This document shows positions 35,057 to 45,378 of a stretch of DNA of 64,000 nucleotides, one piece after another; the first letter of the stretch is position 1, and the number at the start of each line of letters is the position of its first letter. Location of the stretch: the NCBI GenBank assembly GCA_963989385.1, contig OZ022500.1, positions 23,388,460-23,452,459 of the forward strand, read 5' to 3'. Source of the stretch: Ctena decussata (lineage: Eukaryota; Mollusca; Bivalvia; Lucinida; Lucinidae). The translations under genes were made by a program, and so were the position numbers. The notes below the pieces were generated by a model. The model ran no database searches, was not told the DNA's origin, and was given only the letters and a program-made list of their open reading frames with translations.

Positions 35057-35721
35057 CCAGGGGCGTTCGAAAAGTTTTGCAAGTGACGTATTTTCTTGGT
35101 AACCGCCATTAAGACAGAAGTTCTTATAGCAAAAACACATAAAGCTATGATATGCCTAGACAAGTCTGCAATTACTGTGTATTGTGTTTTAAGGGTGCAT
35201 TTTTAACTATACCCTAAAGGCACTACAAATTTTTTACTTAAGTAGGCCGTAATTCATATATGAGCAGTCTTTGATTCTTTTTAACTTTGCTACATAAAGA
35301 CAATGCCCTTGCAATGTTGTCCTAAAAATGTCGCGAAAATTGTATTTAATCCAGGTGCCATACTGTCCCGTGAATATGAATTTTCCGTTTTTCATGTAGT
35401 AGCTATTTCTCCCTTTCTACTAATGTCATTATGATTTTGTAATGAAAACAAATGTGTTAGCATTCAAAGTCTTTGTATTTTCACCGATATTTGACTTGAA
35501 TGCCTCACTCTAAAGATTTTACATATAAAAATTAGCCCAGTGGTAAGACTGCAGCCTAATAAAATGCATTGTAGTCAATAAGAAAAAGTGTCTGTGTATA
35601 GAGTTTGGTATCATTGTAAAGACAAATTGTAGTGCTTTCAGTGTATGCATAGCATTTGTACTCAGCATGTCCCTAAACCAAAGTTATGAGGCCATTTGCA
35701 CTATTTTTCGAACGCCCCTCG
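35057..35721. mobile_element. 665-bp mariner-like TIR element with TA duplication
   Basis: The ends are CCAGGGGCGTTCGAAAA and the complement of CGAGGGGCGTTCGAAAA. TA flanks it at 35055-35056 and 35722-35723. A GAGGGGCGTTCGAAAAGTTT-type end is familiar from mariner elements. It is about half the usual 1.3 kb and has no transposase frame, so it is a non-autonomous or deleted copy. Confidence 0.75.
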
Positions 35722-35977
35722 TATTATGTTAACATTCACTTTCTTGTTTGCTAGTCCTTAATCAATTAATATAAGGCACATCATAAAGAGATTTTTTTCG
35801 TGCTTTACGCGTTTATTGTGGTCTGTACATTTTAATCGGTGCTTGATTGGTGCTTTTGAAAAAAACAGGTTTCGATAAATGACATCGATAATCTTGACAT
35901 ACTAGTTGTGCTACCTTTTTTAATTTGCAAGTAGCATCATCTTTTTTTCTGGTATCAACATAATGATTTTATAGCTA

Positions 35978-36642
35978 TAGGTCGTTTGCGAAAAAGTGGA
36001 GGGCAAAAAATCGGTTTAATTTCTTTATTACTGAATAAATTTTCATGAAACTTTGCAGACCTCAATCTATTACCCATACGAACTCATGCAAGGAAACTCA
36101 GAATTTTTTGACAGTTAAATAAAAAATTGTCAGATCAACTACATGTTAAAATCTGTCCCTAATCTTTGAAGTTTTACGCTTGGTTGGTGCAGTTTTTTGA
36201 ACAGCCAGTGTTATAAAGACTTTATTATGTAGATCCCTTATATGAACATTTACTTATATATAGGAGAAACACATAAGAAAATCCTTTTCAAGTGATTGGC
36301 CCATTATCTTTAAAGCCTCTTGTTTACCCAGTAGTGAGTGAACACATTTCAGTCTACGTGGTAATTTGTGAATGAATAATAGTATTCGTATAGTAACTAT
36401 AGAATAACAATGGCTGTTGTACCATTATGGTTACCTCCTGTGTAAGAATGGCATAAAACTGAGAGGAAAAATGGTAATGATTGATAGGGTAACTTTTTAT
36501 TCAAAGGTAAAAAAAAATCTAGAATTCCTAGCATGAGTTCGTATAGGTAACAGATTATGGTATGCAAAGTTTCATGAAAATCTATTCAGTATTAAAGAAA
36601 TTAAATCGATTTTTTGCCCTCCACTTTTTTGCAAACGACCTA
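35978..36642. mobile_element. 665-bp element with long TIRs and TA duplication, copy 1
   Basis: The ends begin TAGGTCGTTTGC and stay inverted for about 100 bp, through AGTGGAGGGCAAAAAATCG, TTTCATGAAACTTTGCA and the ACGAACTCATGC block. TA flanks it at 35976-35977 and 36643-36644. A second copy is at 59773-60388. There is no coding capacity. Confidence 0.85.
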
Positions 36643-37217
36643 TACATTTGGTGATTAAACTTAAACAGTTGTGTACGGTGAATAGTTGTTTGTCGCGTCA
36701 GGTTTTATTCGCCGGCCGTACACGAAGTAATTCAGGTAATGTCTGGCTTAACCGTTAGACATTTGAAATACTTATCAATACCAATGTTTCCTAAAACATC
36801 ATTGCTGACAATGGCAAAAACTGCAAAAAATGTTCGGGGGTGGGGGGGGGGGGGGGGGAAGCAATGAATTATTTACAATGCATTTTGATTTTGGTACCAG
36901 CAGTCGGGTTTTCCTTTCCTTCAACCATTAACCAAATATTTATTTAAAACATTTAATTACCATATAAGATGACTAAATCCAGTAGTGGTATGCTGTAATG
37001 TGATAATGAAACAGAAATATACTACCAATCAAATATGTCATTTTCGACAGGCATCCAATCGCGCGTGTCTCTCACTTTGGATTCGGTGGTAAGCTGTTTC
37101 CAGTGGGAATGACAGAGGCTGGTCATAGCTGCTATTGGTCTTAGAAAAGAAGCGCCAAAGAAGCATTGATTAGGAACCGAAACAATGTACTACCACATCC
37201 CTCCCACAACATTAACA
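36643..37217. other. unassigned; poly-G tract at 36836-36858
   Basis: The G-run could form a quadruplex but is otherwise a simple tract. No gene is seen. Confidence 0.5.
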
Positions 37218-37230
37218 CATTCACGCTTAG

Positions 37231-37497
37231 TTGGTTGATTTGATGCTTAACGTCCATTGTAAACAACTAAGGTCATGTCGGGACGGTCAGTTAACCTAAC
37301 CACACTATTCCTGGGCAGGCTTAGACCTCCTAAGCGGTTAACCAGTACTAAGTGCACATACTTTCGCCAGTAACTGACAACTGCCCTTCTTGAATCAGCG
37401 GAAGGAGAAACGAAAGTATGTGGCCAGACCGGGATTCGAACCCAGGACCTCTGACTTACGAGTCAGGTGCCCTACCGATTGCACTACCCGGCCCGGC
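37231..37497 (-). mobile_element. full-length SINE, family A, with 13-bp target duplication
   Basis: On the minus strand the head reads GGGTAGTGCAATCGG (A box) and GGTTCGAATCC (B box). The anticodon arm resembles tRNA-Thr(CGT), but its loop is irregular, so this is not a functional tRNA. The body follows, and the 3' end has the CCAA tail. CATTCACGCTTAG is duplicated at 37218-37230 and 37498-37510. The central body may be one of the conserved molluscan SINE domains; which one I cannot say. Confidence 0.92.
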
Positions 37498-37510
37498 CAT
37501 TCACGCTTAG

Positions 37511-37875
37511 CGCCCCATAAATAGGACATTGACAAACATTGCAGACCTAGACCAGACGCAGCAAAACACGACGTCTGTCCATGGTCTATACTATTAGCAT
37601 AATAAAAATGGGCATTTCTCTTTTAAACAAAATGAAAATGATAGTAATAAACTATACCACACACCCCTTAATTGACAAATGGACCCATACGATGCTCAAG
37701 AACAGAAAAATCCACTGGGTATAAATGGGTTATAAGTAAAATAGTAACAAGGAATAAAAACCTAAGTAGTAAGACAGTACGAAGAGATAACAAATGAACA
37801 GCTTTTTCCCAGAAATGTGGCCAATTAGCTAGACCAACCAATCACAAATATATTAGACATACAAAACATTTATTT
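37511..37875. other. unassigned; ancient repeat fragment
   Basis: Blocks at 37585-37735 (CTATTAGCATAAT, CCCTTAATTGACAAATGG, ATAAATGGGTTATA) align loosely with the 196-bp satellite unit at 44014. This suggests a dispersed ancestral sequence. Confidence 0.4.
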
Positions 37876-37879
37876 TTAG

Positions 37880-38155
37880 TTGGTTGGTTGGTTGATTTGA
37901 TGCTTAACGTCCACGGTAAACAACTAAGGTCATGTCTGGACGGTCAGTTAACCTAACCACACTATTCCTGGGCAGGCTTAGACCTCCTAAGCGGTTAACC
38001 AGTACTAAGTGCACATACTTTCGCCAGTAACTGACAACTGCCCTTCTTGAATCAGCGGAAGGAGAAACGAAAGTGTGTGGCCAGACCGGAATTCGAACCC
38101 AGGACCTCTGACTTACGAGTCAGGTGCCCAACCGATTGCGCTACCCGGCCCGGGC
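37880..38155 (-). mobile_element. full-length SINE, family A, third copy
   Basis: Same structure as 37231-37497, with intact A and B boxes (TAGCGCAATCGG, GGTTCGAATTCC) and a longer (AACC)n tail. Flanks share an AT-rich TTTATTTTTA-like repeat, so the exact duplication is uncertain. It lies only about 380 bp from the previous copy, in the same orientation. Confidence 0.88.
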
Positions 38156-38981
38156 ATTTTTTATTTTTTATTTTTACATAAAATTATTAGATGCATTATT
38201 ATTTTCAAGTAAATTGCATCAGATTGTCCTGAAAAGTTTGCATATATACAAAGGAAAAAGTAGAGAAAATAGAAAACAGAAAACAATATCTGATCTCGTG
38301 CAATACCAACTCATTGGAAAGAGGTCAATCCTTTTTTTGGATTACGTTTTCCTTAAACTCATTAATGAAACTTAAAACACATTGTAAGAGCTTTAAAATA
38401 TTTAAAGTGATATTAGAATAGCGGAAGTATAATTTTTGCATGTTTAGTTCTCTTTTAAACGAACTGTCTCTTCAGTACACTTGGCATAATTAAATTGCAA
38501 GTAAAAATAATGCATGACACGTAAACTACTGTCGAGACACGCAATCAGATACTACACCGTACGCAAGAAATTGGATAAGTGTGTCGGAATTTAATAATAT
38601 CAGACAGAATTACTCCGTATTATTTTTTTTGCTTCGTCGTCATTTTTACAGATTAACTACCTCGTTAAATAGCAAACAATGATGTTTTTTCGAACCTCCA
38701 GAATGGTCAAACCCAGGTGACTGACAATCGGTCTGAAATTATAACATTATTTTCCTTAGAAATACAACACAATCAGTAGAAACGTATACCTTAATCTGTT
38801 ATAATTTTGTTCTTGACACTTCTTTTGCACGTGCACAAATGGAAATACCGACAAGTGACCACGTGTATTTTAAAGTAAAATATTGTTTTTGGCCATTCTG
38901 AATCTCTTATCAACTGTTTCGTCTGTTATTTCCGGATTCATATTCATCGAAATCACATGTATATTTTCACTAAGAGTTTAA

Positions 38982-39527
38982 AGGTTGGTTCCTGGAGTTT
39001 GGAATGCATCATAATTTTGATGATTTTTTCCCTAAATTGTCGCAAAGCACTTATAACAAGGAAATTAATAATTTTCAAAAAAAAGTATAAATCCAAGGGC
39101 ATTAGATTAGTCGTTTTGCGAGGGATTCCCTAACTCTGCTTCGCACACCAGTTAGCGCAGTTAGCAGTTAGTCAGTCGCACCAAAAAAAGATAGTTTGTC
39201 TGTTGTCTTGCTGCATTGCATTTTGGGATCGTGTTAACCCATTTGCCATGCCAGGACCTCTAGGAGAACTCAGAACATGACCTTTGGAGAATGACGTCAG
39301 AAATCACGAACTTATAGACATATGACGAAACTATTTTTAGAACTGGAGTTCCAACACGATGTTAAAATAAAGGAAATAAACCAGAGAAAAATGACAATTT
39401 TTAGCAAAACCCGACGGTTTTCTCAGTAACAACAGTTTCAGAAAAATAAGAGTATTAAATACTACGCAGAATAAGGCAACATTATTTTTGTGAACAGAAC
39501 TGGTATCGTTAGTCCAGGAACCTACCT
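38982..39527. mobile_element. 546-bp MITE with TTAA duplication (piggyBac-like)
   Basis: The ends are AGGTTGGTTCCTGGA and the complement of AGGTAGGTTCCTGGA. TTAA lies at both borders (38978-38981 and 39528-39531). TTAA specificity is the piggyBac hallmark, but the terminal bases are not the usual CCC, so the superfamily is inferred. It is absent from the other segmental copy. Confidence 0.7.
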
Positions 39528-39531
39528 TTAA

Positions 39532-39885
39532 GGCAAAAATCTTTTTCACTTTCTGCAGCAAATAGTTTTCATGCCCTCCCCAACTTCCAAGAAAGTGAGG
39601 GGCATACTGGTTTGGTTAAGTTTGTTTATATCCGTCCGTCCGTCGGTTCGTCAATCCCTCCGTTATACTTTTATCAGTTGTGGCACAAAATAACGGTTTA
39701 AGGTAGGATATTGAAATTTTATGTATGGAATTGTATGTGTGGAATGAAAAAATAAGCACTTTAAAATTGAATAATGAGAAACTTTGAATGATGGATTAAA
39801 TCAATGAGAAAATTCAATTTTGAACACACAGGTTTTCATCTTGCTATTCCACAAGTCTGCAAGGATGTTCTCTGCATGCTCTTGC
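39532..39885 (+). repeat. extra DNA in copy 1 with a (CCGT)n repeat end
   Basis: It contains GTGAGGGGCATACTGG followed by CCGTCCGTCCGTCGG, a pattern similar to the ends of the tandem-repeat carriers at 45379 and 34800. It is absent from copy 2, so it was inserted here or lost there. Confidence 0.5.
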
Positions 39886-40234
39886 AAATATGGACAACGA
39901 CTAGTGTTTCTTTGTTGGCACTTGTAATCAAACATAAGTCGAATCATTAGGCCTGGTTTAGGCCAAATGTTTTGACATATCCTGATGCTGCAGTAATTAC
40001 GGACCCAGGAATATTTTACTGCTAGTTCCGGACTTCAAGGGTATGCAGTGAAATTCTGTATTCAAAACTGACAATATCACAAATAAATAAGTTGTCTAAC
40101 TGTTATTAATCAGGATTTCTTTGACAGCTTTAAGTTTTGTAGTGGGTCACAAATGAGTTGTGTTAAAATTTGATAACGTACAGAGTGTGTAAGCTACAAG
40201 TATAGTATAGATGGCAGGGAGACTTGAGATTCAG

Positions 40235-40425
40235 ATAACGTCCTTTTCAACAGCATGTAAATCACACCAAGATGATGGGAGATTGGTGGGAGGATGGTGA
40301 TGAAAAGGCTGTTCGCCATGGAACCCCGTTTACGGTTGACAAGATTCCCGCCTCCAGAGGAATTCGAATCCGGACCCCTTGATTAGCAGGCCGGCGCCTT
40401 ACCCACTGAGCTATCGGGTCTCACA
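40235..40425 (-). mobile_element. SINE family B (in segmental copy 1)
   Basis: On the minus strand the head is GACCCGATAGCTCAGTGGGT (A box) with GGATTCGAATTCC (B box), followed by CGTAAACGGGGTTCCATGG. A counterpart is at 48305-48495 in the other copy, so the insertion predates the duplication. Confidence 0.85.
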
Positions 40426-40630
40426 AATCTGAGTAAATTGTGTGTTTTCTACGAGAAACATAGATACCATTGACACTCTGTCATTGGTAATTAGTAATAC
40501 AATTTTGCACGACAACTTAAAGTGTAAATAATTAATAGACACGGTTCCAGATAGGTATTACTCATGTCCTGAATTGACATAATTACCCAGTGAGGAAGTC
40601 TTTTAGAGGCAGTATGTACTCTGGACCTTT

Positions 40631-40828
40631 TTAGCCGCGTCACGAGAAAACCAACAAATCCGCCCGGTCTGATCAGACTTTTTGCTTAGAGCTTAAAGGG
40701 TAGCGAAGGGTCTTAGGTACCTCCATGCGGACAGCGAAGACTCTGAACAGACTGGGCGGATGCCAAGGCTGATCTGAGTCTGCGCTGGGCGCACAACCAC
40801 TTTGTTGGTTTTGTCGTGTCGCGGCTAA
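40631..40828. mobile_element. M1 MITE, copy 7, with internal deletion
   Basis: TTAGCCGCGTCACGAG to GTCGTGTCGCGGCTAA. About 40 bp of the left arm, after CCAACAAA, is deleted. The matching site in the other segmental copy is 48701. Confidence 0.8.
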
Positions 40829-41171
40829 TTTATGTGATAACTACATACATTTATGCATCCCTACAATGTGGCTGCTTTTTAACTTACTTCAGATTTGTAT
40901 CGTAGTGCAGCTTTTATATTTTCCGGTGCCTTTGGGATCACTGGACCTATTTTGACTTAGTTTGAAAATACAATTCCGCTAAAGCCGGTGATAGGGGACG
41001 TGAGTAGTGTTGCAACATTACATCACTGCACATAAATAGACTCAATAAAATCGAGTCTGCTATTACGTTTCTTTCACTTGTGTTCCTTGCTTCCAGAGGA
41101 TCTTCATTCAGCATTTATTTTGATGCTCATGGCCGGAGCATAGCCAGGCTTTCAGTTATCAGTCTTTGGTT
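40829..41171. other. unassigned sequence upstream of the ribozyme repeat
   Basis: It may include the 5' part of the ribozyme-bearing element. A small stem (GACTCAATAAAATCGAGTC) lies at 41039-41057. Confidence 0.4.
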
Positions 41172-41361
41172 AAGACTTTGAGATCAGAGGATAGATGCTA
41201 AGAAATCTAAAATTTGAGATCGATTTAGACTATCATTCTAGATCATCGTCTTTTATATTTTTTGGATCCTTTTGAAACTAATCAGTCTTTGAATCGACTG
41301 CCCAATTAAAATTAAAAAATTACAGTATGCTTTTTTCTGGTTTCGTCACCAGATATTGTCA

Positions 41362-41407
41362 GGGTCACTGACGAGGCTTTATTAGCCGAAACTAGGTAGT
41401 CTGGCCC
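41362..41407 (+). ncRNA. type I hammerhead ribozyme, core intact
   Basis: Stem I pairs GGGTCA (41362-41367) with TGGCCC (41402-41407), with one G-U. The core CTGACGA is at 41368-41374. Stem II pairs GGCT (41375-41378) with AGCC (41384-41387) across a 5-base loop. GAAA is at 41388-41391. Stem III pairs ACT (41391-41393) with AGT (41398-41400) across the AGGT loop. The cleavage site follows C41401 of GTC. Every conserved hammerhead core position I can check is present. The 3-bp stem III is short, as is usual in animal retrozymes, where dimers may be needed for cleavage. Activity is untested. Confidence 0.85.
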
Positions 41408-41743
41408 ATGTTCCTACTTCTGTATATATTCTCTGCTCTTGAAGGAACTTTTTAAGATTTCAATTTTACCTCACTGCAGCTGGTATTGTGCCGTGTGGCG
41501 GCCGTAAAACGTCTCCCTGTACATCAACCATAGTGCAGATTATATTTTATTTACATCTTTTGAGATCAGAGGATAGATTCTGAGAAATCTAAAATTTTAG
41601 ATCGATTTAGACTATTATTTTAGATCATCGTCTTTTATATTATTTGGATCCTTTTGAAACTAATCAGTCTTTGAATCGACTGTCTAATTAAAATTAAGAA
41701 ATTATAGTATGGATTTTTCTCGTTTCGTCACCAGATATTGTCA

Positions 41744-41780
41744 GGGTCACTTTATTAGCCGAAACTAGGTAGTCTGACCC
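41744..41780 (+). pseudogene. broken hammerhead ribozyme in the second unit
   Basis: Stem I GGGTCA (41744-41749) and TGACCC (41775-41780) pair perfectly, and CGAAACTAGGTAGTC is intact. Nine bases covering the CTGACGA core and part of stem II are deleted between GGGTCAC and TTTATTAGCC. It cannot fold as a hammerhead. Confidence 0.85.
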
Positions 41781-41846
41781 ATGTTCCTACTTCTGTATGC
41801 ATTCTCTGCTCTTGAAGGAACTTTTTAGGATTTCAATTTTAATTAG

Positions 41847-42035
41847 GGTAGTTGAATGACCACCTGTTTGGGAAAGAGCTGTTCATTCGGTTTACCGTGC
41901 GTGTCTTTCGTGAACTTTTGTCAATTTTTTATGTGTGCTTTTTTCTTTTTGGTTTTGAGAGCGGAGGTGGGATTTTATTGTGTCAATTCCTGATCATTGC
42001 CTATCTTTTTTACTTTTCAATTTCACTGACTGTTC
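41847..42035 (+). repeat. dispersed family F copy
   Basis: TAGTTGAATGACCACCTGTT, GAGCTGTTCATTCGGTTTAC, GGTTTTGAGAGCGGAGGTGG and TCAATTCCTGATCATTGCC follow the F order. It abuts the ribozyme repeat. Confidence 0.55.
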
Positions 42036-42672
42036 CCTCTACAAAAGGCAAGTGATGCATATTATTTGCGGGGACCTGATAACTGGGTACATATATGTTT
42101 GTCTAAAGATTTTTTTTTCAATATTCCTATGAAAAGGAGTTCGCATTTATGGTTTTAAAAACTGAGCTCTTCATCCTACATTTATACTGCCTGGACTGGT
42201 GTTTTTTCTTATTGTCCTCAATAGCAGAGTCTCCAATACGCGGGTTTCTATCTGTTTTATACCATAAGGAATGTTTAGTATTGCCTCGGAATTTTTTATT
42301 CTTCATTGAAGTATCTCAAAATTCAGATTTCTTGATACACACCGATATGATTTTCATGTAGTAGCATTGTCAACTAGTTGGGAAAGTTATTTTTTTGCGT
42401 AAAAAGGTGCCGGTGAGTATATGTTTCAAATGCCTTTCGAAATATTTTGGGTGCAATTTACGGTACTCCACGGTTTTCGGTGCTTTAGAAAAGTTCTATA
42501 CTGGATTTACTGTTCCTCTGAGCAAGTAATACAACGACAGGAACTCAGAACAGATAAAAGATTGCATCTCCTGTAGAGATCCATTTTGCTTTGTAAAGCA
42601 GGTGGTTTACTGTCTATGCACAGTTATTTCCAGTTTTCTATCGCAGATTCTTTGATATACTTTTGCCATGTT
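42036..42672. other. unassigned sequence
   Basis: A 70-codon ORF at 42149-42361 has no recognisable motif. Upstream exons of the 42758 candidate might lie here, but none could be supported. Confidence 0.35.
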
Positions 42673-42820
42673 CATATATTTCAACAGGAAGATCTTACGC
42701 TGTATGGCCATACGTTTTGATCATTTTTTTCCGAAGAGAGATAACATATTTCAACAGGAAGATTTTACGCTGTATGGCTATATGTTTTCATCATTTTTTT
42801 TTCCAAAGGGAGATAACTTC
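42673..42820 (+). repeat. 74-bp tandem duplication, two copies
   Basis: ATATTTCAACAGGAAGAT and CTTACGCTGTATGGC begin both units (42673 and 42747). The second unit contains the acceptor and first codons of the candidate exon at 42758. In the first unit the equivalent frame is closed by a stop. Confidence 0.85.
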
Positions 42821-43057
42821 CATGGCTGGCTGTTTGCATCACTTGGCGACGAAACCCTTCCAAACAGGGGTCTATTCTTAAACGATAGATTTTGCTCTTT
42901 ATTAAGCAAATTCTTTCCTTTAGTTGAGAAAAATGGCATTATCACGACTCAACAGATACATAGACAATTGAACTATGGAGATATTGAACACTACCAGTTA
43001 AATCCTGACCAACCGGACCAAAGGCAAGAAAATTGCAGGCGCCAACCTACAATATAA
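42758..43057 (+). CDS. candidate terminal coding exon, unrecognised protein
   Basis: An acceptor-like CATATTTCAACAG ends at 42757. It is followed by 99 open codons and a TAA ending at 43057, just before an M1 MITE. The peptide has protein-like composition, with GWLFASLGDETLPNRGLFLN, then LLSKFFPLVEKNG and QIHRQLNYGDIEHYQL, and a charged tail (DQPDQRQEN). There is no transmembrane segment. I do not recognise the family. The frame is in fact open back to 42668, through the duplicated 74-bp unit. It may be a real 3' exon, a retrocopy fragment or a relic of a mobile-element protein. Confidence 0.35.
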   Translation, partial: EDFTLYGYMFSSFFFPKGDNFHGWLFASLGDETLPNRGLFLNDRFCSLLSKFFPLVEKNGIITTQQIHRQLNYGDIEHYQLNPDQPDQRQENCRRQPTI

Positions 43058-43059
43058 AG

Positions 43060-43292
43060 GAGTCTCGACACGACAAAACCAACAAAGAAGCATAAGCACA
43101 CAGTGAAGACTTAGATCAGACTGGGCATCCAGTTGTATCAGCGTCTTCGCTGTCGCAGTGGAGGTAGCTTAGACCCTAAGCTATCCTTTAAGCGCTAGCC
43201 AAGACTCTTATTACACTGGACGAATGTCAAGGCTTAGCAGAATCTTCGCATGGCGCACATGCCTCTTTGTTGGTTTTGTCCATTAAGTCTGA
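43060..43292. mobile_element. diverged M1 MITE, copy 8
   Basis: It starts GAGTCTCGACACGACAAAAC, has ATCAGACTGGGCATCC and GGAGGTAGCTTAGACCC in the middle, and ends TTGTTGGTTTTGTCC. It is more diverged than most copies. Confidence 0.7.
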
Positions 43293-44013
43293 GATATGAT
43301 CTGCCGGGCACTATTGAAGAAGGCAGCATAATTAGTAGTCATGATTAAGCTACCAACCACGCAGTCTGTTAAATAACAGCATTTCAACAGTATTCAAATC
43401 TTTGTCAACGTAAGGATGGTATTTTACTTTAACCTAACATACTTGTTTAATTGCATGCTAAGGTCTCTTAAAGCAACTGTCTTCCCAGTTTATTTCATAT
43501 ACCGAAGCATTGCATGCGTAGTTTGGTTTAAACGATATTTTATACCAAGATTTTATACATACATATAAATAATACAGTGACGCTATACAGGATCTGACAG
43601 TAAGCTTAACGCTTATATGTAAGTCATCTCCTGAGTATGACAGTCATCTCCGGAAATATGTAAGTCATCTCCTGCGTGCGTAGTGCAGGACACTGGATGG
43701 GTGTCTTTGCATTCAATCAAAACACAAGGCAGTTACAACACCTGGTTCCTTTTTCTAGTTAGCTAGAACAATCCAACGAGTACTCAGTTACGATAGATGA
43801 TATCTGGAAAAAAGAAAAATCTTCAAAGTTCATTTTTCATAGCTATAAATCGGAAAAAAAAATAGCTTTGCATGCTAAGTTCTACTTCATAGATTTACCC
43901 GTTCTAGCCTAGCGTCCAGGCAAACAGTGCAGATCCATATCAGACACCTCTTTCTTTGGCATCTGATCAGGTTCTACACTATTTGCATAAAGTTAAAAGC
44001 AGATTCTATAAAA
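43293..44013. other. unassigned sequence
   Basis: TATGTAAGTCATCTCC is repeated at about 43617 and 43659. No gene is seen. Confidence 0.4.
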
Positions 44014-44799
44014 ATGACAAAAACAGAAATAAAAATAAAAAATAAATAAATAAATAAAAAAAACAAAAAATAGCCAGACATCCCTTACTTGACAAACTGA
44101 CTTAATCGTTTGACATGGGTAGAAGAATCCGTCGTGCATAAATGGGTTAACGTCTTCTCGGTGAAACATTGCATGTAGTATAATTGCTATGAGACCATGC
44201 AATCATATAGTGACAAAAAATGAAATAAAAATAAAAAATAAATAAATAAATAAAAATAACAAAAAATAGCCAGACAGCCCTTACTTGACAAACTGACTTA
44301 TCCGTTTGACATGGGTAGAAGAATCCATCGTGCATAAATGGGTTAACGTCTTCTCGGTGAAACATTGCATGCAGTATAATTGCTATGAGACCATGCAATC
44401 ATATAGTGACAAAAAATGAAATAAAAATAAAAAATAAGTAAATAAATGAAAATAACAAAAAATACCCAGACATCCCTTACTTGACAAACTGACTTATCCG
44501 TTTGACATGGGTAGAAACATCCATCGTGCATAAATGGGTTAACGTCTTCTCGGTGAAACAATGAATGCAGTATAATTGCTATGAGAATATGCAATCATAT
44601 AGTGACAAAAAATGAAATAAAAATAAAAAATAAGTAAATAAATGAAAATAACAAAAAATACCCAGACATCCCTTACTTGACAAACTGACTTATCCGTTTG
44701 ACATGGGTAGAAGAATCCATCGTGCATAAATGGGTTAACGTCTTCTCGGTGAAACATTGCATGCAGTATAATTGCTATGAGACCATGCAATCATATAAT
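44014..44799 (+). repeat. 196-bp satellite, four tandem units
   Basis: Units start at about 44014, 44210, 44406 and 44602 with TGACAAAAAATGAAATAAAA. Each has an AAATAAATAAAT tract, CCCTTACTTGACAAACTGAC, TCGTGCATAAATGGGTTAAC and TGCTATGAGACCATGCAATC. Units 3 and 4 share private variants, so the last expansion was local. The repeated minus-strand 83-codon ORFs are by-products of the repeat. Confidence 0.95.
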
Positions 44800-45378
44800 T
44801 CCTTGGGTACAAGAAATTGTTTAAAGGCAAGTCTTCGGTATAAAAGGGCAGGCTCCGCCCACCAAAATGTCAATCATGATAATTTTGAAATTTTGCACTT
44901 CAAGATATAATATCAGTATTTCTAACTTCCACAACTAATTACTTTCTTTTAAAAAAATACAGAAGTGCATAAACATGACCTGAACAAATGCAGATAAACA
45001 GTTTCAGAAAATCTGCCCCACAAATTCTATATTAAATCAGTTTATATTCAGAATTTTCAAAAATTTGCTTAAAAATGACAGTTAGTTTGAAATTTCACCT
45101 TTGACCCCAGCCACCTGACCACAACAAACTCAAAATAGAAAAGCACATGGCTGTAGCTTGAATAGAGATTATACTTGATCAGCTGATTTCAACATATGCA
45201 AGTTCTGTTTACATTCTGAGATGACCTGACTCTGACCTAGCTGAACCCATTAAATTTCAGATAACTACACCTCCAGCAATTACTGTAGCTCCTACAGCAG
45301 ACTGGCCTTTAATGCCTTTGCGTTTGATCAAACTGAATTAAGTGTTTAAGTATCATGTTTCTGTTCTTCACGATTATT
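44800..45378. other. unassigned sequence
   Basis: The GTACAAGAAATTGTTTAAAGG and GCAGGCTCCGCCC blocks look like repeat debris. No gene is seen. Confidence 0.35.

Larger units (their letters stand above)
38248..40630 (+). repeat. segmental duplication, copy 1
   Basis: It is collinear with 47128-48700. Shared blocks include TATCTGATCTCGTGC (38289 and 47166), GAGACACGCAATCAGATAC, CTTCTTTTGCACGTGC, GTGTTTCTTTGTTGGCAC and ATTACGGACCCA. Identity by eye is roughly four in five. Copy 1 has about 0.9 kb of extra DNA at 38979-39885. Confidence 0.88.
41172..41846 (+). mobile_element. tandem hammerhead-bearing repeat (retrozyme-like or Penelope-type LTR)
   Basis: Two direct units begin ACTTTGAGATCAGAGGATAG-like, the second with TCTTTTGAGATCAGAGG. 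They are about 290 bp each and repeat with a period of 382 bp. Both contain the ribozyme region, followed by CATGTTCCTACTTCTGTAT and CTTGAAGGAACTTTTTA. The interval between equivalent cleavage sites (41402-41774) would be one monomer. Animal retrozymes are short tandem repeats with type I hammerheads, and Penelope-like elements carry hammerheads in their terminal repeats. Neither can be excluded, as no protein gene is present. Confidence 0.7.

Noticed and set aside
37425..37497. Functional tRNA-Thr (CGT) gene on the minus strand
   Set aside because: A and B boxes are present, but the anticodon arm does not give a 5-bp stem with a 7-base loop. The sequence is the head of a SINE with a target-site duplication, and is repeated at about 38080-38155.
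44147..44790. Family of 83-codon repeated ORFs
   Set aside because: By-products of the 196-bp satellite; they cross unit borders and start at the same point of each unit.
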